A stretch of 64,000 nt of DNA from Phycicoccus avicenniae (GTDB lineage: Bacteria > Actinomycetota > Actinomycetes > Actinomycetales > Dermatophilaceae). The DNA is taken from assembly GCF_018139485.1 (NCBI RefSeq), contig NZ_JAGSNF010000020.1, positions 62,001-126,000 of the forward strand, written 5' to 3'. Below the pieces are notes generated by a model, which was not told where the DNA came from, did no database searches, and was given only the letters and a program-made list of their open reading frames with translations. The position numbers and the translations under genes were made by a program. This document shows, in pieces, positions 25,101-34,617 of the stretch (its first letter is position 1; each line of letters opens with the position of its first letter).

Positions 25101-27374
25101 TCAGCCCTCGTCGCGGCGACGCCCCACGAGCGAGCGCCAGTGCCGTCGGCCCTCCTCGGGCAGCAGGAGCGCCCGCGCCCGGTCCAGCCGGCGGCGCCGG
25201 CCGACGGCGCCGCGCCGCACGGTCCGGGCGTCCTCGGCGACCTCCGGCAGGTCGGCGCCCGGGCGGGCGTAGCGCGCCCGCTCCAGGGTGTCGACGACCC
25301 GGCCGAACGCCTCCTGCTCCTCGGGTGTGAGGTAGGCGGCCCGGGTGATCTGGCGCGAGGTCTCCCGCGGCGTGGCCCCCTCGCTCGGGACGTAGCCGAC
25401 GTCGCCCAGCCCGAGGAGCAGCGACTGCCACTCCGCCTCGACGCGCTCGGCGTCGTCACGGGCGCGGCGTCGGGCCCGGCGCCGGGCCAGCCAGGCGCCG
25501 AGCGGGGTGAGCGCGGCGAGGACGAGGACCGCGGCGACCCCGGCGACCGTCGGCCAGCTGCGGGCGACGACGTCGGCGAGACCGGTGTCGACGGTCCCGA
25601 CGTCGTCCGCGGTGTCCCCGGCGGGCACGTCCTCCTGCGGCCGGTCCGGCGTCGGCGCCGACGAGGTCGCAGACGGCGTGGGCACGGGCAGGGCGTTGTC
25701 GGTGGCCGGCCCCACCTCGCGGGTGTACGAGGGGGCGAGCCCGGTCCGCGCGCCGGGGGTCGGCTCGAAGCGGGTCCAGCCGAGCCGGGGGAAGTACAGC
25801 TCCGGCCACGCGTGCGCGTCCGAGGCGATGACGACGCGCTCGTCGCCGTCGACGGTGCCGGGCAGGTAGCCGACCGCCATCCGCGCGGGGATGCCCGCTG
25901 CGCGGGCCGCCATGATCATCGCGCTGGAGAACTGGACGCAGTAGCCGGTCCGGGTCTCGAGGAAGCGCACGAGCGGCTCCTCGGAGCGCTGCCCGGCGGC
26001 GGTCTCCTCGGCGAGCTCCTCCGAGTAGGAGTACGCCGTCGACCGGAGGCGGTCCTGGATGGCGACGGCGACCTCGAAGGGGGTGTCCGCGTCGGACTCC
26101 TCGACGACGTCGGCGAGGAGGGCCTCGACGGCGTCCTCGGCGTCCGGGTCGACCCGCAGGTCGCCCGCGGACCGATCGAGGTCGGAGAAGCTGCCGAACT
26201 GCTCCGGCGTCGGCTCCAGGTCGGTGTACTCCGCCGTGTACTCCGGGACGCGGGAGGTGAGCTCGGGGACCCCCGAGACGGTGAGCCGCCAGGTCCCCGT
26301 CGGGAAGGGCGAGCCGACGGCCGTCGCCGGCAGCGCGACCTGCGGCACCGCGATCCCGGAGTCGAGCACCTCGATGCGCTCGGTCGTCCGTTCCACGTCG
26401 CCGTCGGCGGCCGGTCCCGGCAGGGCGTTGTCGGGCGGGACGAAGGTCACGTCGTCGGCGGCGGACCAGCGCCCGCCCCGGTAGGTGTCGAGCAGCCCGA
26501 CCCGCAGCGGCACCGGCTCGGAGGCGGAGGTGCGGTAGCGCAGCACCTCCGCGTCGGACTGGTCGGCGAGGTCCCGGGCGACGTCGATGCTCGTCGAGAG
26601 CAGGACCGGGCCCGACCCGTTGCCGCGCCCGTCGCCGCGGGCGAGCCCGTCGGCGACGAACGTCGTCGGCAGGTGAGGGACGAGGCCGGGGACGACGACC
26701 GCCGCCGCGAGGGCGACGAGGCCGACCCCGCGCGCCAGCGACCCGAAGGAGCCGGCGGGGTCGCTGCGCCCGTCGCGGGTCGGGGTGCCGCCCCACGCCC
26801 GCAGTGACGAGACGCCCTGGGTCGCGACGAGCGCGAGCCAGCACAGCGCCGGCGGGACGACGTACCACGCGGCGAGCCCGGTGCTCGTGTTCGTCGCCGA
26901 GGCGAGGAACGCGGCGAGGAGGGGGATGCCGGCGACCGCGGGGCTGCGGTAGGTGACGGCGAGACCGTCGACGACGACCGCCGTGAGCCCCACGAGCAGG
27001 CTCACCGCGACGACGACCCCGCGCTCGGACGGGGCGGGCGCCGCGTACGTCGTGACGACGGTGTAGGCCTCGCCGAGGAGGATGCCGATGGCCTCGCCGG
27101 TCTCCCGCGACGGCAGGACGCCGCCGAGCAGGTGCCCGCGTCCGTGCAGCAGCGCGCCGGAGAGGACGAGGGCGACGAGCTGGCCGAGGACGACGAGGGG
27201 GCGGGCGGTCGCGAGCGAGCGCAGCCCCACGCCGACGAGCGCGACGACGACGACGAGCAGGACGCTGGGGCGGACCCAGGCGCCGGCGGGGGCGAAGAGC
27301 CCGGACAGCGGCAGCGTCACCGCGAGCGTCGCGAGGGCCGCGAGCAGGGCGTCGAGGGGGCGCAGCCGGCTCAC
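25101..27374 (-). CDS. Transglutaminase-like membrane protein (TgpA/DUF3488 type)
   Basis: 757 residues: about six to seven N-terminal transmembrane segments (residues 5-230), a large external part with a transglutaminase-like Cys-protease-fold domain (Cys479 in RTGYCVQFSSAMIMAARAAG, His521 in SDAHAWPELYFP, then RFEPTPG), a Pro/Thr-rich linker, one more transmembrane segment near residue 620 and a cytosolic C-terminal DUF4129-like region. The third catalytic position is Glu in FEPTPG instead of the usual Asp. Last gene of a moxR - DUF58 - transglutaminase operon, overlapping the DUF58 gene by four bases (GTGA). This trio is widespread; its substrate is unknown. Confidence 0.85.
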   Translation of the reverse strand: MSRLRPLDALLAALATLAVTLPLSGLFAPAGAWVRPSVLLVVVVALVGVGLRSLATARPLVVLGQLVALVLSGALLHGRGHLLGGVLPSRETGEAIGILLGEAYTVVTTYAAPAPSERGVVVAVSLLVGLTAVVVDGLAVTYRSPAVAGIPLLAAFLASATNTSTGLAAWYVVPPALCWLALVATQGVSSLRAWGGTPTRDGRSDPAGSFGSLARGVGLVALAAAVVVPGLVPHLPTTFVADGLARGDGRGNGSGPVLLSTSIDVARDLADQSDAEVLRYRTSASEPVPLRVGLLDTYRGGRWSAADDVTFVPPDNALPGPAADGDVERTTERIEVLDSGIAVPQVALPATAVGSPFPTGTWRLTVSGVPELTSRVPEYTAEYTDLEPTPEQFGSFSDLDRSAGDLRVDPDAEDAVEALLADVVEESDADTPFEVAVAIQDRLRSTAYSYSEELAEETAAGQRSEEPLVRFLETRTGYCVQFSSAMIMAARAAGIPARMAVGYLPGTVDGDERVVIASDAHAWPELYFPRLGWTRFEPTPGARTGLAPSYTREVGPATDNALPVPTPSATSSAPTPDRPQEDVPAGDTADDVGTVDTGLADVVARSWPTVAGVAAVLVLAALTPLGAWLARRRARRRARDDAERVEAEWQSLLLGLGDVGYVPSEGATPRETSRQITRAAYLTPEEQEAFGRVVDTLERARYARPGADLPEVAEDARTVRRGAVGRRRRLDRARALLLPEEGRRHWRSLVGRRRDEG

Positions 27375-28624
27375 GACGCGGCCCCCACGGCCGAGCCACC
27401 GACGACCGTGCCCCACGCCTGCGCCGGGGAGGTGCGGGCGTCGACGACGGTCGTGAGCCAGCCGGACCCCCGCAGGGTCGCCGCGGTGGCCTCGGCCGCC
27501 GGCCCGGCGCCGTCCCGGCGCCCGAAACGGGCGGGGTCGACGACGAGGGCCACCCCGCTGGACCCCGGCTGGCGCAGAGCCGCGAGGGTGCGGGCGTCGT
27601 CGTCGCTGAGCGGTCCGCCGACGTAGACGAGCAGGCCGCCGGACGCGGTGAGCGACTGGGAGTCGTGGAGGACGCCGCGCATGACGTCGGGCCCCTCGAG
27701 CCGGACCCGGGCGAGGGCGTCGAGCGACCCCTCGACCGTGTCGTCGTGCCGCACGCCCCGGTCGCTGGCGGGGTCGGCGGTCACGAGGTGCACGGCGTGC
27801 GCCGCCCGGTCGAGGTGGGTCAGGACCGAGGCGGCGGTCGTCACCGTCCACTCCAGGGACCCGGACCGGCCGCCCCCGCCGTGCCCGACCTCGCGGGAGT
27901 CGACGAGGACGACGGCCCGGCGCTTCGCGGGCCTGTCCTCCTGGCGCACCATGAGGTCACCGGTGCGGGCCGTCGCGGGCCAGTGGATGCGGCGCAGGTC
28001 GTCGCCGTCGCGGTACTCGCGGATCGTCTGGTCGTCCTCGCCGTGGAGGGCCACCATGTGCGGGATCGTCCCCTCGCTGCCGATGCCGCTGCCGAGCGAC
28101 CGCCCGGACTCGAGCGGGACGACCCGGGGGAGGACGACGACCTCGCCGTCGCCGGCGAGCGAGGCGCCGCGCAGGGTGAGGCCGAACGGGTCGCGCATCC
28201 GCAGCCGCAGCGGACCGAGCCGGTGCACTCCGCGGGTGTGCGAGCGGACGGTGTAGCCGACCTCGGTGCTCGCCCCGGGGCGCAGCGAGCCGAGGACGAA
28301 CCGCGGGCGGTCGCCGAGCGCGTAGTCGAGCGCCTCCTCGGCGAGGAGCACCGGCGTGGGGGAGGACTCGACGTTACGGACCCGCACGGTGACGGTCGCC
28401 CGCTCGTCGACGGCGATCCGGGAGGGGATGACGCTGCGCTCGACGACGAGGGACAGCCCGTGCCGCCGGGCGAGGACGAGCGAGACCGCGACGAGGGCGA
28501 GGAGCAGCACCCCGGCCCGGGTCACGTCGGTCTGGCCGAGGAGGATGCCGGAGGCGACGAGGACCAGGCCGCAGCCCGCGAAGGCCGCGCCCCGGGTCGT
28601 GAGGATCCGTCGGAGCCCGCGCAT
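27371..28624 (-). CDS. DUF58 domain-containing protein
   Basis: 417-residue protein with two N-terminal transmembrane helices (residues 12-50), a beta-rich region (RATVTVRVRNVESSPTPVL) and a C-terminal DUF58/von Willebrand A-like part (REYRDGDDLRRIHWPATARTGDLMVRQ, then VVLVDSRE where DxS would begin a metal site). Usually encoded next to MoxR ATPases, which are thought to act as chaperones for such VWA-type partners. ATG 28624 lies seven bases from the end of moxR; the stop overlaps the transglutaminase gene start. Confidence 0.85.
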   Translation of the reverse strand: MRGLRRILTTRGAAFAGCGLVLVASGILLGQTDVTRAGVLLLALVAVSLVLARRHGLSLVVERSVIPSRIAVDERATVTVRVRNVESSPTPVLLAEEALDYALGDRPRFVLGSLRPGASTEVGYTVRSHTRGVHRLGPLRLRMRDPFGLTLRGASLAGDGEVVVLPRVVPLESGRSLGSGIGSEGTIPHMVALHGEDDQTIREYRDGDDLRRIHWPATARTGDLMVRQEDRPAKRRAVVLVDSREVGHGGGGRSGSLEWTVTTAASVLTHLDRAAHAVHLVTADPASDRGVRHDDTVEGSLDALARVRLEGPDVMRGVLHDSQSLTASGGLLVYVGGPLSDDDARTLAALRQPGSSGVALVVDPARFGRRDGAGPAAEATAATLRGSGWLTTVVDARTSPAQAWGTVVGGSAVGAAS

Positions 28625-28631
28625 CGACGGC

Positions 28632-29633
<1,002 letters not shown>

Positions 29634-29884
29634 GCTGGGGGTCCTCTCGTCGGTCCGTGCAGCCACCCCAACGTGCGAGGTGGGCGGCGCGTGCCCTCGA
29701 TCTTGCTACACGGGACGGGCCGCTGTCTGCGCCCGCTCCCCGGTTCCCGACCGCGCATCGAACCCGTCCGTCGGCGCCGTCCCCCACCTCGCCCCACCCG
29801 GGTCCCTCCACTGCACACCACCCCGGTCCCTCCACCTCGCCCCACCCGACCCACCCGACCCTCGTGCGCCATCGACCTCGCTGG

Positions 29885-29941
29885 GTCGGTGCGCGCTCCT
29901 TCCGTCGGTGCGCGCTCGATCCGTCGGTGCGAACTCGCCGG
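29885..29941 (+). repeat. 19-bp tandem repeat, three clear copies
   Basis: Copies start at 29885, 29904 and 29923; copies 1 and 2 share 17 of 19 bases (GTCGGTGCGCGCTC core), copy 3 keeps GTCGGTGCG, and a degenerate fourth with GCGGTGCGC begins at 29942. The unit is not a multiple of three and lies outside any gene. Confidence 0.75.
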
Positions 29942-30137
29942 AGCGGTGCGCCACAGCGCACCGAGCGGGCGGGACGGCGGCGATCGAGCGGCGTCGCACC
30001 GAGCCGGCGAGGTCGCAGCAGGCCTGCGGGAGGCGCGGGATGACGCGGGGGGCCGACAGATTCCCCACTTCGCACCACCGCCTCCGACCTGCACTTTCGA
30101 AGGTTTTGAGCGCACATATCGCCCGTTTGTGCCGCAC

Positions 30138-30165
30138 GTGGGGCATATGGTGGAGTAAAGTGGAG
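30138..30165 (+). promoter_or_regulatory. MraZ operator (GTGGRG direct repeats) over the mraZ promoter
   Basis: GTGGGG (30138-30143), GTGGAG (30150-30155) and GTGGAG (30160-30165) are spaced 12 and 10 bp. MraZ of E. coli binds TGGGN direct repeats with 10-bp periodicity, and the last copy also fits the AAAGTG form. A TATGGT -10 candidate (30146-30151) lies within, so binding would block transcription. Confidence 0.65.
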
Positions 30166-30213
30166 CAACACGGAGGGACCGGGAGCCTCCGTCAGGGTCG
30201 AGGAGGTGGGTCG

Positions 30214-30657
30214 ATGGACGAGTTCCTCGGCACCCACACGCCCCGGCTCGACGAGAAGGGCCGGCTCTTCCTCCCCGCCCGCTTCCGCGGGGCCCTCGCC
30301 GACGGGCTCGTCGTGACGACCGGCCAGGAGGGCTGCCTGTACGTCTTCCCGACCGCCGAGTTCCGCCGGGTCTCCGCCCAGATGCAGAGCGCCTCGACCT
30401 CCTCCAAGCAGGTCCGGGACTTCGTCCGCGTCTTCCGGGCCAGCGCCCACCCCGACGTCCCGGACAAGCAGGGCCGGGTCACCGTGCCGGTCCCGCTGCG
30501 CCGGTACGCCGGGCTCGACAAGGACTGCACCGTCATCGGCAACGGCACCCGGCTCGAGGTGTGGGACACCGCCCGCTGGGAGGCCTACCTCGAGGAGGTC
30601 ATGCCGGCCTACTCCGCGTACTCGGCCGGTTCCGAGGAGGTGGTCCCCGGCCTCTGA
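30214..30657 (+). CDS. mraZ: Transcriptional regulator MraZ
   Basis: 147-residue AbrB-like DNA-binding protein, first gene of the division and cell wall cluster, which it autoregulates in studied bacteria. The two MraZ half-repeats are visible: [14 protein letters not shown] (about residues 13-26) and [17 protein letters not shown] (about residues 88-104), each with the DxKGRxxxP core. The start is fixed by AGGAGG eight bases upstream. Phased TGGRG boxes directly upstream are its likely operator. The acidic GSEEVVPGL tail is common in actinobacteria. Confidence 0.95.
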   Translation: MDEFLGTHTPRLDEKGRLFLPARFRGALADGLVVTTGQEGCLYVFPTAEFRRVSAQMQSASTSSKQVRDFVRVFRASAHPDVPDKQGRVTVPVPLRRYAGLDKDCTVIGNGTRLEVWDTARWEAYLEEVMPAYSAYSAGSEEVVPGL

Positions 30658-30908
30658 CCCCGATCGACACAGACGCGCGCTCGACCACCACCGACCACCT
30701 CGACAGCCACCACCCACCCGTCGCCCGCACGACCGACCCGACCGCCGGCCTCCAGCCGACCCGTTCCCCGACGCGTCTTCCCCCGCGCCGGGCGCGGATC
30801 GGATGGGGACCCGCCGCCGGGTCGACCCGCACCAGGACCCCCCACCGCGACCCCACCGCCCGGCCGCAGCACCACCACCCCGAGAGACCGACCCCGAGAG
30901 GAGGGGAG
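30658..30908 (+). other. C-rich 251-bp leader between mraZ and rsmH
   Basis: No gene is visible. The stretch is dominated by CGACC/CCACC-type C-rich motifs on the plus strand, with few G runs, so little self-pairing. It ends in AGGAGGGGAG before rsmH. No promoter with a clear TANNNT box stood out. C-rich, G-poor RNA suits Rho entry, so attenuation between mraZ and rsmH is possible but unproven. Confidence 0.4.
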
Positions 30909-31886
30909 ATGACCGACCGCGGACCCGCCGACACCCGCCACGTGCCAGTGATGCGCGACCGCGTCGTCGACCTCCTCGCCCCCGCCCTCCAGGCCGAGGG
31001 CAGCGTGTGCGTCGACGCGACGCTCGGGATGGGCGGCCACGCCGAGGCGGTCCTCGAGCGGTGTCCCGCGGCCCGCGTCGTCGGCCTCGACCGCGACCCC
31101 GAGGCCCTCGCCCTCGCCCGGACCCGCCTCGCCCGCTTCGGGGACCGGTTCACCGCCGTCCACGCCGTCTACGACGAGATCGCCGACGTCCTCGCCACCG
31201 AGGCCGACGGCACCGCGGCCGGGATCCTCTTCGACCTCGGCGTCTCCTCCCTCCAGCTCGACGAGGCCGACCGCGGCTTCGCCTACCGGCACGACGCCCC
31301 CCTCGACATGCGGATGGACCAGTCCCGGGGGATGACGGCGGCCGACGTCCTCAACACCTACGAGCACGGCGACCTCGCCCGGGTGCTGCGGACCTACGGC
31401 GAGGAGCGCTTCGCCGGCCGGATCGCCTCCGCGGTGCTCGCGGCCCGCGACGAGGAGCCGTTCACGACCTCCGCCCGGCTGGTCGAGCTCGTCCGCACGG
31501 CCGTCCCCGCCGCGTCCCAGCGGACCGGGGGCCACCCGGCGAAGCGGACCTTCCAGGCGCTGCGCATCGAGGTCAACGCCGAGCTCGACGTCTGGGCCGC
31601 CGCGGTCGACGCCGCGGTCGGTGCCCTCGCCCCCGGCGGGCGGATCGCCGTCCTGTCCTACCACTCGCTCGAGGACCGCATCACGAAGCGGGCGCTCGCC
31701 GCCGGGGCCACAAGCCGCACGCCGGCCGGCATGCCCGTCGAGCTGCCCGAGCACGCCCCCTACCTGCGACTGCTCACCCGGGGCGCCGAGGTCCCGGACC
31801 CCGCCGAGCAGGACGTCAACCCCCGATCCGCCTCAGCCCGTCTCCGCGCCGCGGAGCGCCTCCCGTCGACAGGAGCTTCCCGATGA
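30909..31886 (+). CDS. rsmH: 16S rRNA (cytosine(1402)-N(4))-methyltransferase
   Basis: 325-residue SAM-dependent methyltransferase (MraW) that N4-methylates C1402 of 16S rRNA in the ribosomal P site. Seen: [13 protein letters not shown] start, SAM-binding [24 protein letters not shown], the [30 protein letters not shown] signature, and [19 protein letters not shown]. Complete. Its stop overlaps the ftsL start by four bases (ATGA). Confidence 0.95.
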   Translation: MTDRGPADTRHVPVMRDRVVDLLAPALQAEGSVCVDATLGMGGHAEAVLERCPAARVVGLDRDPEALALARTRLARFGDRFTAVHAVYDEIADVLATEADGTAAGILFDLGVSSLQLDEADRGFAYRHDAPLDMRMDQSRGMTAADVLNTYEHGDLARVLRTYGEERFAGRIASAVLAARDEEPFTTSARLVELVRTAVPAASQRTGGHPAKRTFQALRIEVNAELDVWAAAVDAAVGALAPGGRIAVLSYHSLEDRITKRALAAGATSRTPAGMPVELPEHAPYLRLLTRGAEVPDPAEQDVNPRSASARLRAAERLPSTGASR

Positions 31887-32326
31887 GCCAGGCCGCCGTC
31901 CGGACCGGTCCCCGGTCCGCCCCCCGCCGCTCGGCCGCGCCGCCCCGGCGCCTGCGCGTCGTCGCCCCGCAGCCGGCCGAGGGCAATGCCCTGTTCGTCG
32001 CGCTGTGCGTCGCCCTCGTCCTCGGTGGGTTCGTCGGCGTCCTGCTCCTCAACACGGCGATGGCCAAGGGCTCGTACACGATGCGTGAGCTGCAGCACCG
32101 CTCCGAGGAGCTCACCGACACCCAGGACGACCTGCGCCACGACCTCGACGCGGTGTCCGGCCCGGGACCGCTGGCGCGCGAGGCGCGGGCCCTCGGGATG
32201 GTGCCCGCCGCGACGCCCGCCTTCCTGCGCCTCTCCGACGGCGAGGTGCTCGGCGTGGCGCGGAAGGCCAACGCCGACAAGAGCTTTACCGTGGTCACCG
32301 AGGCCTCGTCGCAGGCGGGCCGCTGA
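31883..32326 (+). CDS. ftsL: FtsL-like cell division membrane protein
   Basis: 147-residue bitopic membrane protein: 37 basic, Arg/Pro-rich cytosolic residues, one transmembrane helix (about residues 38-58, [21 protein letters not shown]), then a short external coiled-coil ([22 protein letters not shown]) and a C-terminal tail. Size, topology and position between rsmH and ftsI mark it as FtsL, which with FtsQ and a FtsB-like protein activates septal FtsW/FtsI. Sequence identity in the family is low, so the call rests on topology and synteny. Confidence 0.85.
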   Translation: MSQAAVRTGPRSAPRRSAAPPRRLRVVAPQPAEGNALFVALCVALVLGGFVGVLLLNTAMAKGSYTMRELQHRSEELTDTQDDLRHDLDAVSGPGPLAREARALGMVPAATPAFLRLSDGEVLGVARKANADKSFTVVTEASSQAGR

Positions 32327-32342
32327 TGCACCAGGAGCGCCC

Positions 32343-34607
32343 GTGACGCCCCCGCGCACCCCCGACCCCGGTCGTCGCCGCCCCTCGGGACAGGGACGGC
32401 CCGGCACCCGGCGAGCGACCGCACCGGCCGCGACCCCGCGCCGTGACGGCAGCACCCGCACGCCCTCGACGGGCGGGCCGACCCGGCGGACACCGTCCGG
32501 TGGCACGTCGTCGACGCGTCCGCCGTCGAGGCGCGCCGCGGGCGAGGACGGCCGCGCCCAGGGACCCTCGGCGAAGAGCGCCCCGGGCAGGAGTGCGCAG
32601 AGCAAGGGCGCGCAGGGCAGGGGTGCGCAGAGCAAGGGTGGACAGAGCAGGGGCGCCTCGGCCCGGGGCGGCTCCGCCCCGCGTCGCCCGGCGACCCGTC
32701 CCAGCCGGGCCGGCGGTCCCGGCGGCCGGGGCGGCACCCCGCCGCGAGGTCCCGGCAGGCCGGCCGCCGCCGCGCGTCCCGGCCCGAGCAGCCGCCGGCG
32801 GATGCGGACCCTCCTCGTCGCGACGATGTTCGTCCTCAGCGTGTTCGCCGCCCAGCTCGTGCGGATCCAGGGCCTGGACGCCCACGCGGTCGCGAGCGAG
32901 GCCGAGGCGAAGCGGGCGACCGCGCAGATCATCCCGGCGATGCGGGGCGACATCCTGTCCGCCGACGGCACCGTGCTCGCCTCGAGCGTCGTGCGCGAGG
33001 TCGTCGTCGCCGACCAGACCGCCGTGTGCACCTACCGCACCGGCGACAACGAGTGCGACCCCGCGACCTCCGCCGAGGCGGTCCGCGAGGCCGCCGTCCG
33101 GCTCGCGCCGCTGCTCGGCACGGAGGTCGACGACCTCGTCCCCGCGCTCACGGGGGAGAGCCGTTACCGCATCCTCAGCAAGGACGTCACCCCGCTGACG
33201 TGGAACAAGATCGCGGCCCTCGGCATCCCCGGCATCGCCCGGGACCGCCGCGAGACCCGGTCCGAACGGACCTACCCGCAGGGCCAGACGACGGCGGCGC
33301 TCGTCGGCTACGTCCTCGACGACGGCAACGCCGGGGGCGGCCTCGAGCTCGTCGCCGACGAGACGCTGTCCGGCACGCCCGGCGAGGTCCGGTTCGAGCA
33401 GGGCCGCGACGGCACCGCCATCCCCGCGGGCGACTCGAGCACGACGCCCGCCGTCGACGGCCGCGACGTGACCCTCACGGTCAACTCCTCGCTCCAGTGG
33501 TATGCCCAGAACGCGCTGGCCCAGCGCATCGAGGAGACCAAGGCGCAGTCCGGGACCGTCGTCATCATGAACGCCAAGAGCGGGGACCTGCTCAGCGTCG
33601 CCTCGTACCCGACGTTCGACCCGAACACCGACGTCGGCAAGGCCGGGGTCCACCTGGACAACAAGGCGTTCACGGACGTCTTCGAGCCGGGCTCGACGGC
33701 GAAGATCATGACGATCGCGGCGGCCCTCGAGGAGGGGTCGGTGACCCCGTCGACCCCGGTCGTCATCCCGAACCGGCTGCCCCGCTACGACCAGAGCTTC
33801 AAGGACAGCCACGACCACGCCACCCTCTACCGGACCGTCGCCGGGACGCTCGCCGAGTCGAGCAACATCGGGACGATCCTCGTGAGCGAGACGCTGAAGT
33901 CGTCGACCCTGGAGTCCTACTTCCGCAAGTTCGGCCTCGGCGAGCGGTCCGGGGTGGGCTACCCCGGTGAGTCGGGCGGGCTCCTGCCGGCGTCGGACAC
34001 CTGGAGCGGCACCCAGCGCGCGACGGTCGCCTTCGGGCAGGGCCTGTCGGTGACGGCCGTCCAGGCGGCGTCGGTGTTCCAGACCATCGCCAACGACGGC
34101 GTGCGGGTCACCCCGCGCCTCGTCGAGAGCACGACCGACGCCGAGGGCACGGTCCACGACGCGCCGGCGAGCGAGTCCTCGCGGGTCGTGTCGCACCAGA
34201 CGGCGTCGGACGTGTCGAAGATGCTCGAGGGCGTGGTGAGCCCCGAGGGCACCGCGGACGAGGCGCAGATCCCCGGCTACCGGGTCGCGGGCAAGACGGG
34301 GACCGCGGAGTTCTACGACGACGCGAAGGGCAAGTACAGCGGCAAGACGGCGAGCTTCATCGGCTACGCGCCCGCCGACGACCCGGAGATCGTCGTCGCC
34401 GTCATCGTCCAGAAGCCGCAGTACCCGTTCTTCGGCGGCTACGTCGCCGGACCGGTGTTCAAGGACGTCACGACGTACGCGCTCCAGGAGCTCGGCATCC
34501 CGCCGACGGGGTCCAAGGCGCCGAAGGTGACCCTCGGCGTGGACCCCGAGAAGGCCCTCGAGGACCGCGCCCTCCTGCGTGACGGCGTCGACCACCCCAG
34601 ACGGTAG
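32343..34607 (+). CDS. ftsI: Peptidoglycan D,D-transpeptidase FtsI (class B PBP)
   Basis: 754-residue septal transpeptidase (PBP3/PbpB type) that cross-links new peptidoglycan with FtsW. A 150-residue cytosolic tail rich in Arg/Pro/Gly/Ser precedes the single membrane helix (about residues 155-175, LLVATMFVLSVFAAQLVRI). Then come the dimerisation region (IPAMRGDILSADG) and the transpeptidase domain with STAK (Ser in EPGSTAKIM), SSN, and KTG (VAGKTGTAEF). No PASTA repeat at the C-terminus. GTG 32343 has AGGAG upstream; a start at ATG 32802 would give a 601-residue protein without the tail, but the tail is usual in actinobacteria. Confidence 0.93.
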   Translation: MTPPRTPDPGRRRPSGQGRPGTRRATAPAATPRRDGSTRTPSTGGPTRRTPSGGTSSTRPPSRRAAGEDGRAQGPSAKSAPGRSAQSKGAQGRGAQSKGGQSRGASARGGSAPRRPATRPSRAGGPGGRGGTPPRGPGRPAAAARPGPSSRRRMRTLLVATMFVLSVFAAQLVRIQGLDAHAVASEAEAKRATAQIIPAMRGDILSADGTVLASSVVREVVVADQTAVCTYRTGDNECDPATSAEAVREAAVRLAPLLGTEVDDLVPALTGESRYRILSKDVTPLTWNKIAALGIPGIARDRRETRSERTYPQGQTTAALVGYVLDDGNAGGGLELVADETLSGTPGEVRFEQGRDGTAIPAGDSSTTPAVDGRDVTLTVNSSLQWYAQNALAQRIEETKAQSGTVVIMNAKSGDLLSVASYPTFDPNTDVGKAGVHLDNKAFTDVFEPGSTAKIMTIAAALEEGSVTPSTPVVIPNRLPRYDQSFKDSHDHATLYRTVAGTLAESSNIGTILVSETLKSSTLESYFRKFGLGERSGVGYPGESGGLLPASDTWSGTQRATVAFGQGLSVTAVQAASVFQTIANDGVRVTPRLVESTTDAEGTVHDAPASESSRVVSHQTASDVSKMLEGVVSPEGTADEAQIPGYRVAGKTGTAEFYDDAKGKYSGKTASFIGYAPADDPEIVVAVIVQKPQYPFFGGYVAGPVFKDVTTYALQELGIPPTGSKAPKVTLGVDPEKALEDRALLRDGVDHPRR

Positions 34608-34610
34608 GGT
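34605..34610 (+). promoter_or_regulatory. Internal -10 box before murE (leaderless)
   Basis: TAGGGT ends seven bases before the GTG at 34618 and overlaps the last codon of ftsI. No Shine-Dalgarno is present, so murE may also be transcribed from its own promoter inside the cluster. Confidence 0.45.
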
Positions 34611-34617
34611 CCTGCGA

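Larger units (their letters stand above)
29634..30213. promoter_or_regulatory. 580-bp moxR-mraZ intergenic region with phased repeats
   Basis: No gene is supported here. Three elements are seen. First, minus-strand TGGRG boxes (CCCCAC or CTCCAC on the plus strand) at 29782, 29792, 29806, 29830 and 29840, plus ACCCAC at 29849, mostly 9-10 bp apart. Second, a 19-bp tandem repeat from 29885. Third, plus-strand GTGGRG boxes at 30138-30165 just before mraZ. The middle (29950-30100) shows nothing else I can name. A purine/pyrimidine-biased, C-rich composition marks the first 200 bp. Confidence 0.6.

Noticed and set aside
25101-27851. Longer start for the transglutaminase-like protein
   Set aside because: The extra 159 residues would lie inside the DUF58 gene in another frame and look like low-complexity shadow; GTG 27374 in a GTGA overlap is the natural start.
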